Shown: positions 1 through 8,858 of the stretch, one piece after another | Position numbering within the stretch: the stretch's first letter is position 1 | How the letters are laid out: each line of letters opens with the position of its first letter | NCBI RefSeq assembly: GCF_022570735.2 | Contig: NZ_JANCNS010000002.1 | Coordinates: 806,001-870,000 of the forward strand | DNA length: 64,000 nucleotides | Direction: 5' to 3' | Origin: Christiangramia oceanisediminis | Lineage (GTDB): Bacteria > Bacteroidota > Bacteroidia > Flavobacteriales > Flavobacteriaceae | The notes under the pieces: model-generated | What the model was told of the DNA's origin: nothing | Seen by the model: only the letters and a program-made list of their open reading frames with translations | Databases searched by the model: none | Made by a program: the position numbers and the translations under genes

Positions 1-673
1 CAACCAGGCTCATGTTGGAGGGATCGTAATGAAATTGAGTGACCAGGTTGGTTATTTTGATCCCCCTTTGTTCATAGCCGTTCAGGCTAGCGATTTCCAG
101 GTCTATATTATCACCATCTATCTTCAATTCATTGGCATAGATGTTCAAACTATCCAGGATCACTACATCCTGCTTATCCAGGTTTTCATCTATAAAGCTA
201 TAATGGCTGTTAAGCACCTGTACGTCTCTGGCCGTTAATTCGAATTCAGGTGGATTTCCAGTTGGCTGCTTCCTTAGTTTTTCGATAAGAATCCCCAGGT
301 TATCTTTATCCTCCCCTTCATAACGCCGCATTTTGAGGTCCAGGCCATCAATACGGGTGCTTCCCAATCTGGGTTTGTTGTTTATAAGCCGTGTAAGACT
401 TAGGATAGAAGACCGCATCTCTTCCGCCGTAAGCAGAGTATCATTATGATGGTCTTCCACATAGATATCCCTTAAGCGTACTTTTCCGAAATAACCCAGT
501 GAAACCCTGCCAATGGATAGGTTTACATCGTTCTTTTCTTTGAGGGAATCGGTGATCTTACCTGCGACCGAAGTTTGTACTGCGGGAATAGAAAATACTA
601 TCAATAAAATAATGAATAACAAAACAAGTGCGACCACTGTTCTAGTTAGTATTTTCCAGAATTTTTTGATACG
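1..673 (-). CDS. tamB: TamB-like translocation/assembly module protein, N-terminal part (truncated by window edge)
   Basis: An open frame runs on the minus strand from a stop just upstream of 673 to the window edge, so only the N-terminal ~220 residues are visible. It begins with a basic stretch (KKFWKILTR), one membrane anchor (VVALVLLFIILLIVFSIP) and then the repetitive beta-rich pattern of the AsmA/TamB (DUF490) family (GKITDSLKEK, LSIGRVSLGYFGKVRLRDIYV). TamB is an inner-membrane-anchored periplasmic protein that helps assemble outer-membrane proteins. No ATG occurs in frame before the anchor; a GTG at 635-637 is the first common start codon, so the start is unresolved between 637 and 673. 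It diverges from tsaD, a common arrangement in Flavobacteriaceae. The family is recognised from the N-terminus only. Confidence 0.75.
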
Positions 674-692
674 TTAATATGTTTTAACTTTG
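666..692 (+). promoter_or_regulatory. Bacteroidota-type promoter upstream of tsaD
   Basis: TAACTTTG at 685-692 is an exact match to the TAnnTTTG -7 element of the Bacteroidota primary sigma factor. A TTG at 666-668 lies 16 nt upstream, slightly short of the usual -33 spacing. The ATG of tsaD follows 37 nt after the -7 element. Confidence 0.6.
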
Positions 693-728
693 CGTCTAAT
701 TTACAACTTCTAAGCCCAATTACTTCTG

Positions 729-1751
729 ATGCCAGAGCAAAAAATTAACATTCTCGCAATCGAGTCTTCCTGTGATGACACGGCTGCCGCTGTACTTTGC
801 AACGGAAAAATCCTTTCCAATATTGTTGCTACTCAAAAAGTTCACGTACAATATGGCGGGGTAGTCCCGGAACTGGCTTCCAGGGCCCATCAGCAAAATA
901 TAGTTCCGGTGATCCATCAGGCATTAGCGACGGCAAATATCGACAAAAAAGATATTTCTGCAATTGCCTTTACCCGCGGTCCCGGTTTAATGGGCTCTTT
1001 GCTTGTAGGAACCTCCTTTGCCAAATCATTGGCGATGGGATTGAATATTCCATTGATCGAGGTAAATCATATGCAGGCCCATATCCTTGCCCATTTTATT
1101 GAAGAGGAAGGTTATGACAAACCCGAATTTCCATTTCTGGCCATGACCATTAGTGGTGGACATACTCAAATCGTAAAGGTTAGCGATTATTTTGAAATGG
1201 AAGTGATCGGGGAAACAACCGATGATGCTGTTGGTGAAGCTTTTGATAAAAGCGCCAAGATCATGGGACTTCCCTATCCCGGGGGACCGCTTATCGATAA
1301 ATACGCAAAGGAAGGAAACCCAAAGGCATTTAAATTTCCGAAGCCGAAAGTGGATGGACTGAATTTCAGTTTCAGCGGATTCAAAACCGCAGTTCTGTAT
1401 TTCATTCAGAAGGAAACAAAAAACGATCCGGATTTTGTAGAAAAGAATCTTAAAGATATTTGCGCATCCATTCAGTATACCATCATTGGGATCCTGATGG
1501 ATAAACTTAAAAAGGCGGTAAAAGAAACCGGGATCAGTCAGGTTGCTATTGGTGGCGGGGTTTCAGCCAATAGCGGGATAAGGCAGGCACTTGTAGATGC
1601 CGAAAAGAAGTGGGGCTGGAAATGTTTCGTACCAAAATTTGAGTACACCACAGATAATGCAGCCATGATTGGTATCGCCGGTTATTACAAATACCTTCAA
1701 AAAGATTTTGCCGATCTTTCAATCACCGCACAGTCAAGATATAAATTCTAA
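729..1751 (+). CDS. tsaD: tRNA N6-adenosine threonylcarbamoyltransferase TsaD
   Basis: 340 aa, the normal length for TsaD (Kae1/YgjD). The enzyme transfers the threonylcarbamoyl group to A37 of ANN-decoding tRNAs in the TsaB/D/E complex. The N-terminus has the ASKHA nucleotide fold signature (ILAIESSCDDTAAAV), the metal-binding pair H114 and H118 in NHMQAHILAHF, a TISGGHTQIV motif and, near the C-terminus, GGGVSANSGIR. It is followed two bases later by rsmE, so the two are probably co-transcribed. No odd features. Confidence 0.97.
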   Translation: MPEQKINILAIESSCDDTAAAVLCNGKILSNIVATQKVHVQYGGVVPELASRAHQQNIVPVIHQALATANIDKKDISAIAFTRGPGLMGSLLVGTSFAKSLAMGLNIPLIEVNHMQAHILAHFIEEEGYDKPEFPFLAMTISGGHTQIVKVSDYFEMEVIGETTDDAVGEAFDKSAKIMGLPYPGGPLIDKYAKEGNPKAFKFPKPKVDGLNFSFSGFKTAVLYFIQKETKNDPDFVEKNLKDICASIQYTIIGILMDKLKKAVKETGISQVAIGGGVSANSGIRQALVDAEKKWGWKCFVPKFEYTTDNAAMIGIAGYYKYLQKDFADLSITAQSRYKF

Positions 1752-1752
1752 G

Positions 1753-2466
1753 ATGCAATTATTCTTTAATCCAGATATTTCGGAAAAAGACAGCCTGGTA
1801 ACATTTCCCAGGGATGAAAGTAAACATATCGTCAAGGTTCTTCGAAAAAATGAAGGAGACAAACTTAATCTCACAAACGGAAAAGGTTTATTATTTCAGG
1901 CTGAGATCATATCAGCCGACCCGAAGCATTGCGTGGTAAAAATCCTGTCTTTTGAAGAACAACCTGCTCCACCCTATTATCTTCATATGATCGTCGCTCC
2001 AACCAAAATGAACGACCGTTATGAGTGGTTCCTTGAAAAGGCCATGGAAATTGGGGTGCACGAGATCACTCCAGTAATTTGCGATCACAGTGAACGTAAA
2101 GTGGTAAAACTGGAACGCTATGAACGCGTTTTGTTAAGCGCCATGAAACAATCATTGCATCTTAGCTTTCCAAAATTGAATGAACCCATAGGTTTTAATG
2201 ACCTCATGGCCCAGGAATTGGAAGGTTCCAGGTTTATTGCTCATTGCGAAGATGTTAACGAAAAACCATATCTTCAGAAAAAATTACAGGCCAGGCAACG
2301 CGTGAATATTCTAATTGGGCCTGAAGGAGACTTCAGCCCTGAAGAGATCGAAATGGCCAAAAATAAAAACTGGCAGCAAATAAGCCTTGGCGAAAGCAGG
2401 TTGCGTACCGAAACTGCTGCGATAGTCGCCTGCCATACGGTTGCCTTGGTTAATCAAGATACCTGA
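1753..2466 (+). CDS. rsmE: 16S rRNA (uracil-1498-N3)-methyltransferase RsmE
   Basis: 237 aa SPOUT-family methyltransferase that methylates U1498 of 16S rRNA. I chose the ATG at 1753, one base after the tsaD stop (MQLFFNPDISEKD matches the family N-terminus), rather than the longer frame from 1669, which would overlap tsaD. An N-terminal PUA-like region (SKHIVKVLRKNEGDKL) precedes the knotted SPOUT domain, which carries IGPEGDFSPEEI and LGESRLRTETAA for AdoMet binding. The stop overlaps the next ATG by one base. Confidence 0.95.
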   Translation: MQLFFNPDISEKDSLVTFPRDESKHIVKVLRKNEGDKLNLTNGKGLLFQAEIISADPKHCVVKILSFEEQPAPPYYLHMIVAPTKMNDRYEWFLEKAMEIGVHEITPVICDHSERKVVKLERYERVLLSAMKQSLHLSFPKLNEPIGFNDLMAQELEGSRFIAHCEDVNEKPYLQKKLQARQRVNILIGPEGDFSPEEIEMAKNKNWQQISLGESRLRTETAAIVACHTVALVNQDT

Positions 2467-3116
2467 TGAAAACCTTAAACGTTTTTTTTCTCTTAGTTTT
2501 TTTGATCCTTGCCTCCTCAGGGAAGGCCCAGGAGATCGCTGTGCTTAAATATAACGGAGGCGGTGACTGGTATTCCAATCCTACCGCACTTCCTAATTTG
2601 ATTAGCTTTTGCAACCAGAACATCCAGACCAATATCGCCGCAAAGCCTCAAACCGTTGAACCGGGAAGCACCGATATATTCCAGTTTCCACTGGTTCATA
2701 TGACCGGGCATGGTAATGTGATCTTCAATGATGACGAGGTTGAAAATTTAAGGAATTACCTGCTTAGCGGCGGTTTTATCCATATCGACGACAATTACGG
2801 CATGAACGAATATATAAGGAAGGAGATCAAAAAACTCTTTCCCGAAAAAGAGCTCACCGAAATACCTAAAAATCATCCAATTTTCTCGATCGCCTACGAT
2901 TTCCCGAATGGTCTTCCCAAGATACACGAGCATGATGCCCTGCCTCCACAGGCTTTCGGAATATTCGACAATAACAGGCTCCTGTTGCTTTTCACCTTGG
3001 AAAGTGACCTGGGTGACGGATGGGAGAGCCCGGAAGTTCATAATGACCCGGAAGAAGTAAGACAAAAAGCTTTAAAAATGGGAGCAAATATTGTTAAATA
3101 CGCCTTCGAAAATTGA
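2466..3116 (+). CDS. DUF4159 domain-containing exported protein
   Basis: 216 aa with a signal peptide (MKTLNVFFLLVFLILASSGKA) followed by AQEIAVLKYNGGGDWYSNPT, the hallmark start of the DUF4159 family seen in many Bacteroidota next to rsmE. The fold is thought to be glutamine-amidotransferase/ThuA-like; PLVHMTGHGNVIF and LLSGGFIHIDDNYG are the conserved blocks here. The function is unknown. The ATG overlaps the rsmE stop by one base, which implies translational coupling, although the two products act in different compartments. Confidence 0.85.
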   Translation: MKTLNVFFLLVFLILASSGKAQEIAVLKYNGGGDWYSNPTALPNLISFCNQNIQTNIAAKPQTVEPGSTDIFQFPLVHMTGHGNVIFNDDEVENLRNYLLSGGFIHIDDNYGMNEYIRKEIKKLFPEKELTEIPKNHPIFSIAYDFPNGLPKIHEHDALPPQAFGIFDNNRLLLLFTLESDLGDGWESPEVHNDPEEVRQKALKMGANIVKYAFEN

Positions 3117-3637
3117 TAAAACAACTATCCCACACCGAAACTTCCTTCCAAAAAAAAAAATTTCCCATTGTGCTATTATTAGACAATGTGACCGGTGAAG
3201 CGAATATTGGAAGTCTCTTCAGGCTTGCCGACGCTTTCGGAATTGAAAAGATCATCTTCGGAGGCTCCAGGCCCAATCTAAATAGTAACCGCCTTACCAG
3301 AACTGCGCGGAATACCCATAAACTGGTGGATTTTGAATTTTATGAAAAATCTTCTGAAGCAATTGATACCTACCGAAATATGGGGTATAAAAGTATCGGG
3401 CTTGAGATCACCAGTACAAGCCGGCCTATACATGAGATTTCAGAAAAAAAATTAGGTGAAACGCTGCTTGTCGCTGGAAATGAGCGACATGGTATTTCAG
3501 CAGAAGTTCTGGAAAGCATCGATGAGCTTTTTCATATAGAAATGTTCGGGGAAAACAGCAGTATGAATGTGGCACAATCGGTGGGGATCGCGTTATACGA
3601 AATAACCAAAGTCTTCAACAAGTTCGACAAGAAATAA
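3113..3637 (+). CDS. TrmH/SpoU-family RNA 2'-O-methyltransferase
   Basis: 174 aa SPOUT enzyme. The three SpoU motifs are visible: motif 1 DNVTGEANIGSLFRLADAFG, motif 2 LVAGNERHGIS, motif 3 IEMFGENSSMNVAQSVGIAL. The start is TTG at 3113, overlapping the upstream stop (TTGA), since no ATG lies in frame before motif 1. It lacks the N-terminal substrate-binding domain of larger SpoU proteins, so the target (tRNA Gm18-like or rRNA) cannot be told from sequence. Confidence 0.88.
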   Translation: MIKQLSHTETSFQKKKFPIVLLLDNVTGEANIGSLFRLADAFGIEKIIFGGSRPNLNSNRLTRTARNTHKLVDFEFYEKSSEAIDTYRNMGYKSIGLEITSTSRPIHEISEKKLGETLLVAGNERHGISAEVLESIDELFHIEMFGENSSMNVAQSVGIALYEITKVFNKFDKK

Positions 3638-3649
3638 TATATTTACGCC

Positions 3650-4738
3650 GTGAAAGCACATGAATTTGCAAATGGAATCCTCAGGGCAACCGGGATCATG
3701 CTCGGTATCGTCCTCCTTCTTTACTTTTTATGGGAGATCCAGTCGGTGATCGTATACGTTGCCGTTGCTGCGGTTATTGCGCTTATTGGAAGACCGGTGG
3801 TAATATTTCTTCGCAACCAGCTTAGGCTGCCAAATCAGCTTGCCGTAGTGATCGTACTGCTATTGGTACTCGCCATTTTTGCCGGGATCATTTTTGTTTT
3901 TGTCCCGATCGTGATCGAACAAAGCAAGTATTTAGGCCAGATAGATATAGAGGCGTTTAAAAATGATTTAAACGACCTTAACGAGCAGATCAACAATTAC
4001 CTCGGTGTTGAGGAGATCAATATAATTGAAGGCCTGAAACGAAGCGAATTTATAAGGAATTTTGACGTTAGCCTTATTCCCCAATTTCTGAACAATGTTT
4101 TCGGGATTCTTGGAGCGACCCTGGTCGCTGTATTTTCCATTCTTTTCATTTCATTTTTCTTTCTGAAAGATAGCAAACTGATGCTGAACAGCATCCTGGT
4201 ATTTGCCAATAAAGGAGAAGAAAAGAAATTTCAGCGCGTCTTCAATAAGATCAAGGTGCTGCTTTCCCGCTATTTTGTTGGCCTAACCCTCCAGATCTCG
4301 GTGCTTTTTCTATTGTACAGTATCCTGCTTTCGGTCTTTGAGATCAATAACCCGATTGCCATCGCCTTTATCTGTGCAGTTTTAAATTTGGTTCCATACC
4401 TGGGCCCATTACTGGCAGGTATTTTAATGGCGCTTTTTGTGATCTCCAGCAACCTGGGAGCCGAATTCAGCAGTGTGATCCTCCCACGAGTAATCTATGT
4501 GATGCTGGGTTACGGGATATGCCAGTTGATCGATAATTTCATTTCGCAACCAATGATCTTTGGAGCCAGTGTAAAATCGCACCCGCTGGAGATATTCCTG
4601 ATCATTCTAATCGCCGGGCTTATGTTTGGCATCACAGGAATGGTTGTGGCTGTTCCTTTCTATACAGCCCTTAAAGTGATCGCCAAGGAGTCACTAAGCG
4701 AATACAAAATCGTAAAAAGGCTTACCAGAGACCTCTGA
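3650..4738 (+). CDS. AI-2E family (PerM/YdiK-like) membrane transporter
   Basis: 362 aa polytopic membrane protein starting at GTG 3650, 12 bases after the preceding stop. It has an N-terminal run of hydrophobic segments (LLLYFLWEIQSVIVYVAVAAVIALIG and following), a soluble region at about residues 100-150, and four or five C-terminal membrane segments with the family block NLVPYLGPLLAG and the later LEIFLIILIAGLMFGITGM. Members of this family (PF01594) are permeases with varied proposed roles, including AI-2 export and Na+/H+ antiport. The substrate here is unknown. Confidence 0.88.
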   Translation: MKAHEFANGILRATGIMLGIVLLLYFLWEIQSVIVYVAVAAVIALIGRPVVIFLRNQLRLPNQLAVVIVLLLVLAIFAGIIFVFVPIVIEQSKYLGQIDIEAFKNDLNDLNEQINNYLGVEEINIIEGLKRSEFIRNFDVSLIPQFLNNVFGILGATLVAVFSILFISFFFLKDSKLMLNSILVFANKGEEKKFQRVFNKIKVLLSRYFVGLTLQISVLFLLYSILLSVFEINNPIAIAFICAVLNLVPYLGPLLAGILMALFVISSNLGAEFSSVILPRVIYVMLGYGICQLIDNFISQPMIFGASVKSHPLEIFLIILIAGLMFGITGMVVAVPFYTALKVIAKESLSEYKIVKRLTRDL

Positions 4739-4740
4739 TC

Positions 4741-5919
4741 ATGTTTAACAGGGCCTTGCTTAGACCAGAAGTCGTTAAGTTCATTCGTAATAATGAAAAA
4801 AGCGATATTCCAGGACTGGTTCTTAAGGGCAGTCCATTTGATGATATAAGCGTTCAGGAGCTTGCCGGCCAGTTGAAAGGGCTTAAGATCGCAAAAAGGA
4901 AATTCCCGGAATTTTATCAATCTGATGAAATCATATACCCACCCAGCCTGAACCTCGAACAAAGTTCTTCTGAAATTACGGCAACTTACAAGGCATCCCT
5001 GGTAAAAGGAAAATCGTGCATCGATCTTACGGGTGGCCTTGGAATCGATTCTTATTATATTTCCCAGAATTTTGAAAATTTCGTTTACTGCGAGCTAAAT
5101 AGAGAGCTGGCCGAAGTCGCCAAACATAATTTCAGGTCGCTTCATGCAAATATCGAAGTTCAACATACCGATTCGCTGGAATACCTAAAAAAACAGGAAG
5201 GATTCAACTGGATCTATGCCGATCCTGCCAGGCGGGGTAAAACTGGCGAAAAGGTATTCAGGCTGGAAGATTGCGAGCCCAATATTCCTGCAAATCTCGA
5301 CCTGATATTTTCAAAGACCAACAATCTTTTATTGAAAACCTCTCCTATTCTTGATATTTCTGCAGGAAACAGGGAATTGAAATTCGTAAAGGAGATCCAT
5401 ATCCTGGCCGTTCGCAACGAGGTAAAGGAGTTATTGTGGATCCTTGAAAAGGGACATGAAATTTCGCCCGTTACCAAATGCGTAAATTTTGAAAAGAGTG
5501 AAATTGAGAAATTCCAGGGAAGCCTGGATGATGAGGAAGGGCTATCGATCGATTTTAGCGAACCGCTGGAGTATTTGTATGAGCCCAATTCGGCTATTAT
5601 GAAAAGCGGACTTTTTAAACAGCTGGCTTTAGAAACCGGTACTACGAAGCTACATCAGCATTCCCATTTATACACCTCAAATCACCCGCTTAAATTCCCC
5701 GGAAGGAGCTTTAAAGTGATTGATCGTATGTATTTTAAAGATTCTTACCTAAAGAAGAAGTTAAAGTCTAGAAAAGCCAATATCACTACCCGTAATTTTC
5801 CTGATTCTGTAGAAAACCTTCGGAAGAAATTCAAGATTAAGGATGGTGGAAGCGATTATATTTTCTTTACCACCAACCTGGAAAACGAAAAGATCGTGAT
5901 CTTCTGCCAGAAGATATGA
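4741..5919 (+). CDS. Class I SAM methyltransferase with THUMP-like domain (PG_1098 family)
   Basis: 392 aa. Residues ~90-220 form the AdoMet-binding Rossmann fold: SCIDLTGGLGIDSYYIS is motif I and WIYADPARRGKTGEKVFRL carries the ADPARR block typical of this Bacteroidota family. The rest contains the ferredoxin-like and THUMP-like domains (PF22013/PF18096 by recollection). RNA is the likely substrate but the target is unknown. It starts two bases after the permease stop. Its stop abuts, base to base, the stop of the convergent PaaK-like gene, so no room exists for a terminator between them. Confidence 0.85.
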   Translation: MFNRALLRPEVVKFIRNNEKSDIPGLVLKGSPFDDISVQELAGQLKGLKIAKRKFPEFYQSDEIIYPPSLNLEQSSSEITATYKASLVKGKSCIDLTGGLGIDSYYISQNFENFVYCELNRELAEVAKHNFRSLHANIEVQHTDSLEYLKKQEGFNWIYADPARRGKTGEKVFRLEDCEPNIPANLDLIFSKTNNLLLKTSPILDISAGNRELKFVKEIHILAVRNEVKELLWILEKGHEISPVTKCVNFEKSEIEKFQGSLDDEEGLSIDFSEPLEYLYEPNSAIMKSGLFKQLALETGTTKLHQHSHLYTSNHPLKFPGRSFKVIDRMYFKDSYLKKKLKSRKANITTRNFPDSVENLRKKFKIKDGGSDYIFFTTNLENEKIVIFCQKI

Positions 5920-7194
5920 TTAACGAAGATCCCTGAAAACCTGTGGTTTCCTGTTCATCTTCGGAAACCTTAATTTTTCGATCTCCTCAAGTTCCATCAA
6001 ATCTATTATCGGGGTAACATTCAATCTGGCCCTGAAATAATCCTGAAGGCGTGCTACTCCCATAAAATCAGCAGGTACGAACACAGTTACCGCATCATTT
6101 CCGAATTCATCATGCCTGGCCTCAATCAAATAGGAATCCAGCTTTTTAAAGGAATTTAAAACCTCAATCAGGTGCTGCGGGTAAAGGCTGGTTCCCTTCA
6201 GTTTGATCTTTTGCTGTTTCCTTCCAACCACTGAACCTAGCCGTGGGGTATTCCTTCCGCAATCGCAGGGCTCTTCATAATAGGTAAGCATATCGCCGGT
6301 AGCAAACCTGATCAACGGCATGGTTCGGGTTTGCAGCGGGGTGACCACCAGCTCCCCTATTTCACCCGGTTGAACGGCCTCTCCCGCCTCGTTCAAAACT
6401 TCGGTATAAACCAGATCGGCAGGCACATGATATCCACGATGTTCGGGACATTCGGTGAAAGCAGTGGCCATTTCCGTTGAGGCATAGGTAGAATAGATTT
6501 CAATATTCCATTTTTCCTGTAAGAGTTTCCCTATTGCATTCAATTCAAAATTTGAATCCCGAAGCGCCTCCCCGATACAAATAGCGGCTTTTACGGAGGA
6601 ATTTCGGTAATCGATCCCGTTAGCCTCCGCAAAAGTTATCATCTTAAGCAGAAAAGAAGGTACGGCTACCAGGTACTGCGGTTTAAATCGCTCGATGCTT
6701 TCCCATTGTAATTGAGGCAGTCCGCTTCCCGTCCTGATGACACCTGCTCCCAGCTTTCTCAGTCCAAGGAAATAAGCCATTCCGGCCATAAATCTCCGGT
6801 CCAGGGTTGTGGTGATCTGGACCTTATGTTCCATTTTTACTCCTGCCATTTTGAACGATCTCAACTCATTCTCAGCCAGCCTTTCGAGATCTTCCTCATT
6901 CAGGACAAAATTCATCGGACTCCCGAGTGTGCCCGAGGTGGTTACAAAGTCAATAATATCGGCCTCAGGAACGCTGATAAAATTGGAATTGAAGCGCTGC
7001 AGGTCCTCCTTGCTGGTGATGGGAAGCCGGCTAAAGTCCCCTGGCTGCTGAATTTCCTTTAAAGAGATATCACGTTCCCTGAACATTTTTTGGTAAAATG
7101 GAGAATTGTCCTTGCAGTATTGCAACTGGCTTTTTATCAATTTCCATTGAGCCGTCCTGATCTTTTTTATATCCTGAAAATAGAGATCTTGCAT
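5920..7194 (-). CDS. PaaK-like AMP-forming adenylate ligase of the aryl polyene operon
   Basis: 424 aa member of the phenylacetate-CoA ligase/coenzyme F390 synthetase branch of the ANL superfamily. The phosphate-binding loop is TTSGTLGSPMNF; YASTEMATAF is the adenine-binding motif A5; VVTPLQTRTMPLIRFATGD leads to the hinge; and C-terminal SYLIEARHDEFGNDAVTVFV belongs to the small domain. It is the last gene of the operon and its ATG overlaps the previous stop by one base (TAATG). By analogy with ApeH-type ligases it may activate the aryl starter acid made by the ammonia lyase and load it on ACP or CoA; that is inference. CoA or ACP as acceptor cannot be decided from sequence. Confidence 0.85.
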   Translation of the reverse strand: MQDLYFQDIKKIRTAQWKLIKSQLQYCKDNSPFYQKMFRERDISLKEIQQPGDFSRLPITSKEDLQRFNSNFISVPEADIIDFVTTSGTLGSPMNFVLNEEDLERLAENELRSFKMAGVKMEHKVQITTTLDRRFMAGMAYFLGLRKLGAGVIRTGSGLPQLQWESIERFKPQYLVAVPSFLLKMITFAEANGIDYRNSSVKAAICIGEALRDSNFELNAIGKLLQEKWNIEIYSTYASTEMATAFTECPEHRGYHVPADLVYTEVLNEAGEAVQPGEIGELVVTPLQTRTMPLIRFATGDMLTYYEEPCDCGRNTPRLGSVVGRKQQKIKLKGTSLYPQHLIEVLNSFKKLDSYLIEARHDEFGNDAVTVFVPADFMGVARLQDYFRARLNVTPIIDLMELEEIEKLRFPKMNRKPQVFRDLR

Positions 7195-8858
7195 TATAAT
7201 TTTCGCTGTGTTCTTTTAATCATTTTTTCCAGCTCTTCCTCATCAGGAAGTGTGGTTATTTCCTTTTGCCGGGCTTCTTCGAAATGTCTCAGTGCCTGGT
7301 CATAGTCTTCCTGCTCGTAATACACCATTCCGGCCAGATACCAGGCTTCCCAGAATTGTGGGTTTAATTTTACCAGTTCTTCAGCTTCAACCACTTCCGG
7401 TATTTCATCCCTTCTGAGGGCAGCTTTAACATCATATTCTAACTTTCTATATCGCTCGTAGTTTTTGAATTGAGCTTGATGAATAAAATCGCTTTCCGGA
7501 ATATTCCATTCTTTACTGGCAACTGAATTTCCCACAATTCCATTAGTAAATTTTTCAAAAGCCGAATCCAGGTCATAGGCTACGAATTCGCCCATCTGGT
7601 AAGGTCCCGTGGAGACCCAAAGCCTGTTTTCCTCTGGTTTGAATACGATCGCGTGATGGGCCAGCAACTGATTGATCGCCAATTCATTTCCATATCCAAG
7701 TTCTGCTTCGTTTTTACCTTCCATATTTCTGAGGATGGAAACTGCAGTTCCAGGTTCCAGTTTCTGTTCCTCTGCCAGAAGTTGCTGCATACGCTCATAC
7801 CGGTATTGAGTGTGGCTTTCAAGGATCGCTTTTTTATTCCGCCGGTCTTCGGAATAAGCCTCGCTCTGAAAATGATTACTGCAGATCAATTGACTGGAAT
7901 TATCAACCTCATAAACTCCAAAGTTACGTGGTGAAACCTCTATCAGGATCGCATTTCGCTCTTTGGCGCTCCCCACCATAATAGCTTCAGAAACAAAAAC
8001 CTCCCGTTTCCTGGCAATTTCAATAGCTTCCTGCGTACTTGAGGCATACTGAAGAATTTCCCGGGCCACCAGGCTTACCGGTGTTTTCGCCACCAGGGGA
8101 ATTCCAGATCGACCCGCATTGATCGTGACACTTAGACCCTGTTCATTCATCCCGCTTACCACTCCAATCATTCCGCCCCAGGTATACATCATGAATTTAT
8201 GGCCTTTATCGGGATTAATAAAGGCAGCGATCTTCTGTTCAGCGAATTCATCACCGGCGTAAAAATCGAAATTTCTTCCCAGCAAAAGCTGGCCATCTGC
8301 TGTTTGCTCATCCCAGGCGGCAAACGAAGTACAACCTACCAGCATAAGGTCCTGCATGGCATGGCCTATATCGTGGGCGCCGTGCAAATAAAGCATTCTC
8401 GTAAAAGCAGGTGCGAATTCATTAAATTCGGCAGAAGCATATCGGGAAACTCCGTAGATCTCCTTTAGATATTCCTGCGGAATATACTGGTACATCTTCC
8501 GGTTAAAGAATGATACGGATTTCAACAGGAAACTCCTGTAATTCTCTGAAGGCACCATTTCTGAAAGCCGCTGCATAAAGACCTGTTCCTGGTGCCTGAT
8601 GAGCTCCCGACTAAGACTGCCGTTAGCAAGGCCTCTTTCCAGGGCATCGCCTTCGAGATACAGCTCCCAGATACCGAATTCATTCTTATAAAGCTGATTC
8701 TTTCCTAGGCTGTAATGATTCTCGGAATGCTGTATACGGGTCGTATCAATTTTTTCAATCCCCGAAATATCGGGTTCGAATTCCATCGATTTTTTTAACC
8801 CGCAGGATATGAAAAGCAGGGGAACAAAAATCAAATATACAAGCCTTGCTTTCATCAT
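7194..8858 (-). CDS. C45-family (Ntn-hydrolase) acyltransferase/peptidase lipoprotein with C-terminal TPR
   Basis: 554 aa. A lipoprotein signal ends at C19 (LLFISCG). The middle region matches the acyl-CoA:6-aminopenicillanate acyltransferase-like C45 family, with putative nucleophile C176 in LVGCTSFAAWDEQT followed by LLLGRNFDFY and the downstream WGGMIGVVSGMNEQGLSVTI. Family members self-cleave before the Cys. The C-terminus has a TPR-like repeat (WEAWYLAGMVYYEQEDYDQA). In the operon it lies between the MMPL exporter and the ligase and overlaps both. Envelope-located amide or ester hydrolysis/transfer on the polyene product is a guess. Confidence 0.8.
   Translation of the reverse strand: MMKARLVYLIFVPLLFISCGLKKSMEFEPDISGIEKIDTTRIQHSENHYSLGKNQLYKNEFGIWELYLEGDALERGLANGSLSRELIRHQEQVFMQRLSEMVPSENYRSFLLKSVSFFNRKMYQYIPQEYLKEIYGVSRYASAEFNEFAPAFTRMLYLHGAHDIGHAMQDLMLVGCTSFAAWDEQTADGQLLLGRNFDFYAGDEFAEQKIAAFINPDKGHKFMMYTWGGMIGVVSGMNEQGLSVTINAGRSGIPLVAKTPVSLVAREILQYASSTQEAIEIARKREVFVSEAIMVGSAKERNAILIEVSPRNFGVYEVDNSSQLICSNHFQSEAYSEDRRNKKAILESHTQYRYERMQQLLAEEQKLEPGTAVSILRNMEGKNEAELGYGNELAINQLLAHHAIVFKPEENRLWVSTGPYQMGEFVAYDLDSAFEKFTNGIVGNSVASKEWNIPESDFIHQAQFKNYERYRKLEYDVKAALRRDEIPEVVEAEELVKLNPQFWEAWYLAGMVYYEQEDYDQALRHFEEARQKEITTLPDEEELEKMIKRTQRKL

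Noticed and set aside
1669-1752. Longer N-terminus for rsmE
   Set aside because: It overlaps tsaD by 83 bases and adds residues foreign to the family; the ATG at 1753 fits.
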